The position numbers and the translations under genes were made by a program. From RGIG464 sp045643185 (lineage in GTDB: Bacteria; Myxococcota_A; Bradymonadia; UBA4248), in the NCBI GenBank assembly GCA_045643185.1, contig JAZUKH010000136.1, forward strand, positions 1-6,610: a DNA stretch of 6,610 nucleotides. The letters are read 5' to 3'. Under the pieces are notes generated by a model, which searched no databases, was not told the origin of the DNA, and saw only the letters and a program-made list of their open reading frames with translations. Below are positions 1-5,402 of this stretch, in pieces; the first letter of the stretch is position 1; every line of letters starts with the position of its first letter.

Positions 1-61
1 AGCTCTTTTGCGTCGATGGTACTGCGTGGGTGACTGCGTGGGAGAGTAGAACGTCGCCGGC
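1..61 (+). rRNA. rrf: 5S ribosomal RNA, 3' part (5' end outside window)
   Basis: The stretch cgatggtactg (14-24) followed by gggagagtag (40-49) and the terminal cgtcgccggc (52-61) is the standard 3' half of bacterial 5S rRNA: helix IV, loop E and the 3' strand of helix I. Helix IV can be folded between 22-29 and 34-41 around a GUGA tetraloop of the GNRA type, with several G-U pairs. The last bases, gtcgccggc, should pair with a 5' end beginning near GCCGGCGAC, which lies upstream of the window. The mature 3' end is set at about 61, just before the T-tract; it could be off by one or two bases. The gene is probably the last one of an rRNA operon whose 16S and 23S genes are out of view. Confidence 0.93.
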
Positions 62-77
62 TTTTTTTTATTTTTTT
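62..77 (+). terminator. T-tract terminator following 5S rRNA
   Basis: Eight T, one A and seven T follow the 5S 3' end directly. There is no separate GC hairpin between the 5S end and the T run, so the stem would have to come from the 5S RNA itself (helix IV at 22-41, or the terminal helix I). This placement fits the end of an rRNA operon. The T-tract is plain in the sequence; its role in termination is inferred. Confidence 0.6.
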
Positions 78-122
78 CGGCATCTACTTCGTCAACATCG
101 TCGAAATACTCGTGTAAACGTG
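78..122 (+). repeat. Direct repeat, copy A (about 45 bp, diverged)
   Basis: This copy starts with cggcatctacttcgt, then has a variable stretch, then tcgaaat, then cgtgta-acgtg. It aligns with copy B at 226-271: the first 15 bases are identical, a variable middle follows, and the second half differs at scattered positions, with a one-base length difference. Unlike copy B, it does not run directly into a matching right palindrome arm. It has the look of an old intergenic repeat unit rather than a recent duplication. Confidence 0.75.
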
Positions 123-153
123 AAATCTTCGTTGCGACGTGCGGTCTGATTTA

Positions 154-180
154 TGGAGACGTGCGGGCCGCACGTCTCTA
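154..180. repeat. Palindrome 1 (11-bp perfect arms, AGACGTGCG core)
   Basis: The arms gagacgtgcgg (156-166) and ccgcacgtctc (168-178) are exact reverse complements around a single G. A T-G and a T-A pair extend the stem to 154-180 if it forms as RNA. In RNA the tip would open to give a normal loop. There is no T-tract on either side, so this is not a standard terminator. It shares the core agacgtgcg/cgcacgtct with palindrome 2 at 261-289. Confidence 0.85.
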
Positions 181-225
181 CGAGGCTCGAAACAATTATA
201 ACCGTCGTTTTTGACTTTCGAATTT

Positions 226-271
226 CGGCATCTACTTCGTTCGACTTTGTCGAAATTCTTGTGTAGACGTG
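226..271 (+). repeat. Direct repeat, copy B (about 46 bp)
   Basis: This is the second copy of the unit at 78-122, starting with the same cggcatctacttcgt. It contains its own small inverted repeat, ttcgac-ttt-gtcgaa (240-254), which is not intact in copy A. Its 3' end forms the left arm of palindrome 2, so unit and palindrome overlap here. The bases tctac (231-235) can also pair with gtaga (263-267), an alternative fold that would compete with palindrome 2. Confidence 0.75.
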
Positions 272-289
272 CGATTCGCACGTCTACAC
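261..289. repeat. Palindrome 2 (14-bp perfect arms)
   Basis: The arms gtgtagacgtgcga (261-274) and tcgcacgtctacac (276-289) are perfect reverse complements around one T. This is the longest perfect inverted repeat with a short centre that I found in the window. No T-run follows it on either strand. The octamer gacgtgcg occurs three times forward (136-143, 158-165, 266-273) and twice inverted (169-176, 277-284) in this spacer, so the two palindromes and the half-site at 136 belong to one family. Similar agacg...cgtct palindromes recur between genes in various bacteria, from memory and unchecked. Confidence 0.9.
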
Positions 290-301
290 TTGTGACCCAT
301 A

Positions 302-335
302 TCAGCCTGCTTGCCTTCGGCTTCGCTACAGCTGA
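302..335. other. Possible weak hairpin
   Basis: The bases tcagc (302-306) can pair with gctga (331-335), extended by tg/ca with one bulge. A small gcc-ttc-ggc hairpin (313-321) fits inside. A loose T-rich stretch (gattttgagttttt) follows, so this might act as a weak terminator for read-through from the rRNA operon. The stem is short and the T-rich part is interrupted, so the call is tentative. Confidence 0.3.
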
Positions 336-494
336 GATTTTGAGTTTTTGACCAGATATAGCATCCTGGGTTGAGAGGTTACGACGGTTCGTGCATGTCG
401 TGGTCTGGTGCTGGTATTGGATATTCGATTGTGATATATACGCGCGCGATTTCTGTAGGCCGTTTTCGCTTGCAGAACTGCGATTCTTTACAGA

Positions 495-501
495 AAGGGA
501 G
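495..501 (+). promoter_or_regulatory. Ribosome binding site of the glycosyltransferase gene
   Basis: AAGGGAG lies four bases before the ATG at 506. It decides the start: a TTG 135 bases further upstream in the same frame has no such site, and it would add 45 residues that do not resemble the family N-terminus. Confidence 0.7.
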
Positions 502-505
502 TAAT

Positions 506-1672
506 ATGAAAATCGCTTATATATTTGATCAGATTATGCCGAGTGTTGTGACAGAATCAATGCAGCCGGTCAATGTGCTGTCCGGTTTGGCAAATATTGG
601 TTGTGATTGTACGTTGTTTTTGCCTGCCTCGAATGAGAATGAACTTCCGACGGCGGAAGAAATTATGAAATACTATAATGTTGAGGGAAAGTTTAAAGTT
701 GAAAATGTTCATTCAATTTATCCTGGTCCCCGCATGCCTCAGAAAATTATCCATCCGCTTGTCTGTGCCACGCTTCTTCGCAAAAAATTGCAGAAATTCG
801 ATGCTGTATATTCGCGTAATATTCCTGCTGTCTATGCTGCATTGCTTGCAGGCGTTCCGGCTGTTTTAGATACATATCGTCCTTGGCCTGAACAATATCA
901 TCAAGCTGTTGTTCCATTCGTCAGAACGCTTTTCAGATCACGCAACTTTATCGGTATGACGACGCATTCTGAATATGTTCGTCAGTCGTTTCTTCGCATT
1001 GGTTTTGATCCTGAACGCATTTGTACGGCCCATAATGGTTATGTTAAATCCCATTATGAGCCTGTTCTTTCAAAAGAAGAAGCTCGTGTCAAACTTGGTT
1101 TGCCTTTGGATGCCAAGATCGTGACGTATTCCGGGCGTTTTGATATGAAAAAAGGCCTTGATCATCTTCTTCAGCTCGCGCAAGCTCGTCCAGACGTTAC
1201 ATTTGTTTGCATTGGCGGCGGTTATGATGTCAGCGACGTGACGACCTTTGAAGTCGAAGCTAAAAAATTGCCGAATTGCATATTAACCGGATGGATGAAA
1301 TACAATAAGATCCCTGAATATCTTTATGCCTCCGATGTTTTGATGATTCCTCCCTCGTTGGGGCCGCTCAAAAAAGCTGGTCACACAGTGCTTCCAATTA
1401 AGGTTTATAATTATTTGGCTGCGGGCAGGGCAATCTATGCACCTAAGTCACCTGATACAAGCGAGATCCTTGAACATGGTCGCAATGCCTGGTTGGTCGA
1501 ACCCGATAATAAGGAGGCTGAACTGACTGGGTTTAATCAGTTGCTTGACGATGATGCACTCATGGCGCGTCTCGGTGACGGGGCTGCTGAAGATGCTAAA
1601 CATCTCACGTGGGAAGCACGCGCTGAAGTGTTGTGCAACTTTATTCAAAGAAGACTCGCCGCTAATTCGTAA
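506..1672 (+). CDS. Glycosyltransferase family 4-type protein (GT-B fold)
   Basis: This 388-residue protein is the usual length for a GT4 sugar transferase, which moves a sugar from a nucleotide-sugar donor to a lipid or glycan acceptor on the cytoplasmic side. The ATG start is supported by the AAGGGAG site and by the typical opening MKIAYIFDQIMPS. The N-terminal acceptor domain (about 1-190) contains DAVYSRN (99-105) and THSEYV (153-158), as in this family. The C-terminal donor domain opens with KIVTYSGRFDMKKGLD (204-219), with the conserved Gly-Arg and Lys, followed by FVCIGGG (233-239), LTGWM (260-264) and VLPIKVYNYLAAGRAI (295-310). The place usually held by the second Glu of the E-x7-E motif is Asn302, in the form KxYNYLAAG, and the first Glu position is Thr294. 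Acceptor and donor cannot be read from sequence. The LTA-synthase-like gene follows 90 bases downstream on the same strand, which suggests a surface glycan or glycolipid pathway. Confidence 0.9.
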   Translation: MKIAYIFDQIMPSVVTESMQPVNVLSGLANIGCDCTLFLPASNENELPTAEEIMKYYNVEGKFKVENVHSIYPGPRMPQKIIHPLVCATLLRKKLQKFDAVYSRNIPAVYAALLAGVPAVLDTYRPWPEQYHQAVVPFVRTLFRSRNFIGMTTHSEYVRQSFLRIGFDPERICTAHNGYVKSHYEPVLSKEEARVKLGLPLDAKIVTYSGRFDMKKGLDHLLQLAQARPDVTFVCIGGGYDVSDVTTFEVEAKKLPNCILTGWMKYNKIPEYLYASDVLMIPPSLGPLKKAGHTVLPIKVYNYLAAGRAIYAPKSPDTSEILEHGRNAWLVEPDNKEAELTGFNQLLDDDALMARLGDGAAEDAKHLTWEARAEVLCNFIQRRLAANS

Positions 1673-1682
1673 GGCTGTATTC

Positions 1683-1743
1683 AATCGGGTAAATTCATTC
1701 TGCGTTGTGTTAGATCCGGCGCTGTTTCGTGATTTACCCGGTT
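1683..1743 (+). other. Long-loop inverted repeat in the intercistronic gap
   Basis: The arms cgggtaaat (1686-1694) and atttacccg (1732-1740) are perfect 9-base complements. With A-U and G-U pairs the RNA stem reaches 13 pairs (1683-1695 with 1731-1743) around a loop of about 35 bases. TTTT occurs right at the base of the stem (1742-1745). It ends 20 bases before the next start codon, so it may modulate expression of the downstream gene as attenuator, processing site or protein-binding site. The pairing is visible; the function is inferred. Confidence 0.5.
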
Positions 1744-1762
1744 TTCGTCAAATAGAGTATTC

Positions 1763-3799
1763 ATGTCTCATCTTCTGCTTTTCGGAATTAGTTTTATCGC
1801 CTGGTTGATCGATATCGCGCTTCAGGCTGTTTACTATTTTGGCATGAGTCCGTTTGGCGCGGAAAATTATGGAAGCGATGCGGCTCTGTTTTATGTCCCA
1901 GCGCTTTATTATTCGGCTTGTTTCATGATCGTATTCAGTCTGCCAGGACTGATCGCTTGGACGAGCGTTCGTAGAAAACAATTAAAACATCAACAACCTG
2001 TCAAAATGCCGGGGTGGATCCTCGTCATGCATGCTGTTCTGTTGACGTTGTTGATATGTCTGAATCATTCAGATCACGAAATCTTGCGTTTCATGGGCAC
2101 GCGTTATTCGCTCGAGATGTTGAAAGCCTATAATGTGTTTTCAGATACGAGTAGTTTTGTGCTTGGAACGTTGGCAACCGATGCACGTGGGGCTTATTCC
2201 TCACTGATGTTATTTGGTCCACCACTTATATTTTTGATTTTGGTGATCGCTTTTCGTAAAAAACTCGCCAAATTCATTTGTTCGTTCGAAGCGCGTACGT
2301 CACGTTTGGTTAATCGTTTGGCGACATGGGGACTCTATTTGGGCATCGTCGTGATGATCGTTTCGGCTTTGTCCGTCTTTATCAAAGAAGATCCCATTCT
2401 TGGGGTGCGTTGGCAACCCAATCGAAAGCAAGTTCGCGTGTCACCGATCCCTATTGCGCTCATTGAAGACATTCGCGAGTCCATTAAAATTGGTAATCAT
2501 GATCGCGATTATTCGACGATCGACCAGGATATTCAAAAATTTCAGGCTTTGTGGTCTTCCGAAGAATTAGACCCGAATTGGCATTTCGTTTCATCAGACT
2601 TGCCTTTGCAAAAAAATTACGTCGGTACTTGCCCACAAGTTTTGGACGGCAAAAAGCCAAACTTTGTCGTGCTGTTTTTTGAGTCTTCGCGCGCCATGAA
2701 TTTGCCGGATTTTAACCCGGAAGTCGTTGGCGATCCCATGCCGTATTTGCATTCGTTGATTGATGGGTCAGCAACTGTCATGCAAAAGCATGCGTTGAGA
2801 TCAGCTTGGTTTGATCGATATTACACGTCTGGTCTGCCAACGGTCGATGCGCAAATGGCGACGCATCTGGGTATTCCTGCTCACTCGTTTTTTACCGTTT
2901 CGTCGACGTTTACACTCAATGCCTATCCGACTTACGCGTCGATCTTGCGCGACCACGGTTATTACACGACGTTTATTGATAGTGCAGACGGTGGTTTTAC
3001 AAATTGGAGCATGTGGATCCATCGTTGGTATGACCAATTTGTCGATCTTCGCACCAAGGATGATAAAGACACGTTGCAATCACTTGGCGATCTAATTTTG
3101 GAACGTCGTAAAACTGACCAGCCTTTTTTGATCACGGCAATTACGATTTCAAACCACGTACCATTCACGGTGCCCGAAGGTGGGTTGCAACCGCCTGAAG
3201 AAATGCCGTTTCGCGATCGCATGAATTACACGCTGCGTTACTCGGATGATCAGCTCAAGGCATTTTTTGAGCGCCTTTCCGAAGCGGATGCGCTTTCAAA
3301 CACAGTTTTCATTTTGCTGGCTGACCACGGTTATGCGCTCGATGACATTCCTAAGGATCAGTTCTTTGGCGAAAACTACGATTCGTTGCGCTACAATGTT
3401 GCATGGGTGCCCATGGTCATGTTGTCTGACCTTACAGTTTTACCCGAAGGGCGCCAAAGTCATGTGGCAAGCCACGTCGATCTTGCTCCGACGATCTTGA
3501 ACATCGCTGGTTTCTGCGATGACAACAGTTTTGTGGGACATTCGCTGGTCCAACCGTCGCCGCATCACATTTTGGTCAATAAAAATAACAATTTTCTGTA
3601 TCGCAATGACGAGTACACGGCCATTTATGTCGTTAATAGTCGCCCGCAATTATTCCGCACCGACGACGTGACACAGAAAAACGATCTTTGGCAGCAGGAA
3701 AGCGCAGTCGTCGACCAGTTCCGTGCAGAAGGTGAAAGTTATCGCCGCGTTATTGATTATGCATACGAGACCAATCGTATTCCGGTCATCGGCAAATAA
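1763..3799 (+). CDS. LTA synthase/MdoB-like sulfatase-fold membrane phosphotransferase
   Basis: This 678-residue protein has five predicted membrane segments (about 3-26, 47-68, 84-101, 146-165, 186-208), then a linker and a large domain of the alkaline phosphatase/sulfatase superfamily (about 298-600) that should face the periplasm. Family members move phosphoglycerol or phosphoethanolamine from a phospholipid to a glycan or lipid. Active-site equivalents of LtaS are visible: Glu307 in VVLFFESSRA, Thr360 as the probable nucleophile in SGLPTVDAQMA, His465 in ISNHVPF, and the metal pair Asp521-His522 in FILLADHGYA. SHVDLAPTILNIAG (566-579) is the usual C-terminal block. The length matches LtaS-type enzymes. 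The start is preceded only by a weak AGAG, but it places the first membrane segment at the N-terminus, whereas the next Met would remove it. It lies 90 bases behind the glycosyltransferase and ends before a strong terminator. Substrate is unknown; in a Gram-negative host, a phosphoglycerol- or phosphoethanolamine-substituted surface glycan is more likely than lipoteichoic acid. Confidence 0.92.
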   Translation: MSHLLLFGISFIAWLIDIALQAVYYFGMSPFGAENYGSDAALFYVPALYYSACFMIVFSLPGLIAWTSVRRKQLKHQQPVKMPGWILVMHAVLLTLLICLNHSDHEILRFMGTRYSLEMLKAYNVFSDTSSFVLGTLATDARGAYSSLMLFGPPLIFLILVIAFRKKLAKFICSFEARTSRLVNRLATWGLYLGIVVMIVSALSVFIKEDPILGVRWQPNRKQVRVSPIPIALIEDIRESIKIGNHDRDYSTIDQDIQKFQALWSSEELDPNWHFVSSDLPLQKNYVGTCPQVLDGKKPNFVVLFFESSRAMNLPDFNPEVVGDPMPYLHSLIDGSATVMQKHALRSAWFDRYYTSGLPTVDAQMATHLGIPAHSFFTVSSTFTLNAYPTYASILRDHGYYTTFIDSADGGFTNWSMWIHRWYDQFVDLRTKDDKDTLQSLGDLILERRKTDQPFLITAITISNHVPFTVPEGGLQPPEEMPFRDRMNYTLRYSDDQLKAFFERLSEADALSNTVFILLADHGYALDDIPKDQFFGENYDSLRYNVAWVPMVMLSDLTVLPEGRQSHVASHVDLAPTILNIAGFCDDNSFVGHSLVQPSPHHILVNKNNNFLYRNDEYTAIYVVNSRPQLFRTDDVTQKNDLWQQESAVVDQFRAEGESYRRVIDYAYETNRIPVIGK

Positions 3800-3807
3800 A
3801 GGCCGTG

Positions 3808-3852
3808 AGTGCGTTGCAACGAGCTATAGCTTGTTGCAACACACTGGTTTTT
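3808..3852 (+). terminator. Strong intrinsic terminator after the LTA-synthase-like gene
   Basis: Bases 3808-3824 pair with 3829-3845 around a TATA loop, interrupted by one C-A mismatch (3812/3841) and one G-U pair. Five T (3848-3852) follow after two G. It begins nine bases after the stop codon. Each arm holds the self-complementary octamer GTTGCAAC (3813-3820 and 3833-3840). On the minus strand the hairpin is followed by CACGGCCTTTATTTG, so it may stop the converging lipoprotein transcript less efficiently. No other terminator for that gene is evident. Confidence 0.88.
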
Positions 3853-3869
3853 GGCAGCGTTCTGCTCGT

Positions 3870-5306
3870 TTATTTCATGTTTTCATAGCCAATGACGGTT
3901 TGCAGAAGCGTTTGGGCATAAACGCGTGCGAAAAAATCATTGGGATGATTGATATTATTTCCCGAGTAATCTTTAAACTCTTTGCGCGTCAAAATAGACT
4001 GGCTCATAGAGGTCATCTGGCACAAGGCGATAGGATGCCCTTGATTTTGTAGTGTTTTGACGACGCCGTCTGCGAATTTGGCTTCCTGTTTTACCTGGTT
4101 GCCGTACCAACCGTTGGTTGCGAGCGGGTTGGGGGACATGGTGGATACCTGAACGAGGTTGACGCCTGGGGCAAGTTGAGTCATGCGCGTCATCATGTTG
4201 ACGGCGATCTGGTTCACATCGGCGACAGACGTGTTACCGTCGTTCATGCCGAAGGCAAGGACGAATAGATCGCAGCCATAGGTTTGGGCGAATGGCGTCA
4301 CGTATTGCTCAAAGTTGCTTTGACCTTGGAGGGAAGTCCAGCCGCCGACAGCTGGGTCGATATAGGTGATCGTTGGTGTTTTATCAGCATTATAGGTAGG
4401 CGGCATGCTCGGTTGAGTGTCTTTTAGCCCGGGATTGATATATCTAACTTTGTAGCCATAGAGATCGGCCAGGGCTTCGGTAAACAGCATCGTATAGGGG
4501 TGCTGTTGGTCGCCGTAGTGAAAGACAAAGCTCGAATTTGCGCCGTAGGTGATACTGTCGCCGTAGAAAATGATGGTGACGTCCTTTTTGGCTTTGAGCT
4601 TGTCGATAAAACCTTTGTAAATGTTTGGATAGCTGGGTTGTTTGAAGCCATTCCACGTGTCGGAATGATTATATGTGACGCGAACTTGCCATTTGGTGAA
4701 AGGTTCAGCTTCGGCAAAGTAGGTCGTTGTATCCACGCCATTGTATTTGGTCTTAATGCAGGCTTCATTGGGTCTGCAAGGCACGTTGTAGTAATTGGCT
4801 TTGGTGATGTGGGGCAGTTGATTGGTCAGACTTTTAAGCTTTCCCGCGGTTACAGTATAGTCGACGCCGCCTGTATATTGCGTTGTGCCGTTGTAGTCTC
4901 TCATATAAACGACGTTGTCGACGTTATATAACATTTGAACGACATCACCGTTTTCAATGAACATGGCGGTTTCATCCAGCACCTGTGTGCCCGAAAACAG
5001 AGACTGCATGACGGGTTTGAGATCTTTCGCATAGATGTTTCCATCCGTATTTGGTTCCGTTCCCGGTTGATTTTCTCCACCCGGTTGATTTTCTCCGCCC
5101 GGTTGATTTTCTCCACCCGGTTGATCGCTCGAACCTGTTTTGTCACTCGGTTCATCGTTTGTACCCGGAATTTGGTTTTCTTCTGATTCGTCCGGGTCGA
5201 CTGGCGTGAGGATAGACTGAACGACATCGTCATTACAAGCGGCCATTGTCCATAACATGGTTGTGCTCAAAACAAATGAAAGCCATCGATTCGTTGATTT
5301 TTTCAT
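3870..5306 (-). CDS. SGNH/GDSL-type esterase lipoprotein
   Basis: The protein has 478 residues from the chosen ATG. The start MKKSTNRW is preferred because AGGA sits ten bases before it and it gives a normal signal peptide: Lys-Lys, hydrophobic 8-20, then TMAAC, a lipobox-like end with Cys24 as lipid anchor. An ATG eight codons earlier lacks a ribosome site. After the Cys comes an acidic, Gly/Pro-rich linker (about 25-90) with QPGGEN repeats, then a beta-rich domain (about 92-235), then the SGNH hydrolase domain: FYGDSITYG with nucleophile Ser251, GGWTS (321-325) for the Gly block, LAFGMND (350-356) with Asn355, and NNINHPNDF with His454. The usual Asp three residues before the His is Asn451. 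Family members remove acetyl or other acyl groups from glycans or lipids. The protein would be anchored in the outer or inner membrane and act in the periplasm or at the surface. It converges with the phosphotransferase gene and lies downstream of the bpt gene on the same strand, with a 96-base gap. Confidence 0.9.
   Translation of the reverse strand: MKKSTNRWLSFVLSTTMLWTMAACNDDVVQSILTPVDPDESEENQIPGTNDEPSDKTGSSDQPGGENQPGGENQPGGENQPGTEPNTDGNIYAKDLKPVMQSLFSGTQVLDETAMFIENGDVVQMLYNVDNVVYMRDYNGTTQYTGGVDYTVTAGKLKSLTNQLPHITKANYYNVPCRPNEACIKTKYNGVDTTTYFAEAEPFTKWQVRVTYNHSDTWNGFKQPSYPNIYKGFIDKLKAKKDVTIIFYGDSITYGANSSFVFHYGDQQHPYTMLFTEALADLYGYKVRYINPGLKDTQPSMPPTYNADKTPTITYIDPAVGGWTSLQGQSNFEQYVTPFAQTYGCDLFVLAFGMNDGNTSVADVNQIAVNMMTRMTQLAPGVNLVQVSTMSPNPLATNGWYGNQVKQEAKFADGVVKTLQNQGHPIALCQMTSMSQSILTRKEFKDYSGNNINHPNDFFARVYAQTLLQTVIGYENMK
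5063..5125 (-). repeat. 18-bp tandem repeat, 3.5 copies, encoding QPGGEN
   Basis: The unit ccggttgattttctccac (plus strand) occurs at 5063-5080, 5081-5098 and 5099-5116, with a nine-base partial copy at 5117-5125. The middle unit differs by one base (g for a), which on the coding strand is a synonymous Gly codon change. The unit is a multiple of three, so changes in copy number only lengthen or shorten the lipoprotein linker. It lies inside the lipoprotein gene. Confidence 0.95.
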
Positions 5307-5316
5307 ATTTTGATGA

Positions 5317-5320
5317 TCCT
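5317..5320 (-). promoter_or_regulatory. Ribosome binding site deciding the lipoprotein start
   Basis: AGGA on the minus strand lies ten bases before the ATG at 5306 and inside the reading frame opened by the alternative ATG at 5330, which has no such site. This favours the internal start and the shorter signal peptide. Confidence 0.55.
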
Positions 5321-5338
5321 GAATTCGCATTTAAATGA

Positions 5339-5351
5339 GCCGCGAAGCGGC
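5339..5351 (-). other. Small hairpin between bpt and the lipoprotein gene
   Basis: GCCGC-TTC-GCGGC on the minus strand forms a five-pair GC stem in the 96-base gap. It has no T-run on that side, so it is not a clear terminator for bpt. It lies 33 bases upstream of the chosen lipoprotein start, within the probable leader. Next to it is the ten-base palindrome CATTTAAATG (5328-5337). No convincing -35/-10 pair was found in the gap, although it is AT-rich towards bpt. Confidence 0.35.
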
Positions 5352-5402
5352 AATGGATTTATCGTGAGCCCCGGTTAAATGATAAAACAAAATCAACGAA
5401 TA

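Larger units (their letters stand above)
62..505. other. Non-coding spacer between rRNA operon and glycosyltransferase gene
   Basis: No convincing gene lies in these roughly 440 bases. The short open frames here run through repeats and have no ribosome binding site. The left part (78-290) is filled with repeats and palindromes listed separately. The right part (about 340-505) is unstructured and presumably holds the promoter of the glycosyltransferase gene. The AT-rich gatatata at 433-440 is the best -10-like element, but no matching -35 box is clear, so no promoter is called. No tRNA cloverleaf was found after the 5S gene. Confidence 0.7.

Noticed and set aside
84..281. Short minus-strand open frame in the spacer after the 5S gene
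   Set aside because: It runs entirely through the direct repeats and palindromes, has no ribosome site and gives a basic, low-information protein.
154..289. Inverted repeats as ends of an insertion sequence
   Set aside because: No transposase, no target duplication and too little DNA lies between the palindromes; each is a complete palindrome by itself.
295..340. tRNA gene after the 5S gene
   Set aside because: A small hairpin is present but no acceptor stem, T-loop (GTTCRA) or cloverleaf can be built.
371..505. Upstream extension of the glycosyltransferase from a TTG codon
   Set aside because: No ribosome site precedes the TTG, the extra 45 residues do not fit the family, and ATG 506 has AAGGGAG plus a typical N-terminus.
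4500..4931. Long plus-strand open frame opposite the SGNH lipoprotein gene
   Set aside because: It is an antisense shadow of a gene with clear SGNH motifs and a signal peptide; it shows no domain or start signal of its own.
5063..5125. CRISPR-like array
   Set aside because: The 18-base units are contiguous with no spacers and are in frame within a protein linker.
5306..5330. Lipoprotein start at the outer ATG (5330)
   Set aside because: It lacks a ribosome site and would add eight polar residues before a signal peptide that is already complete from ATG 5306.
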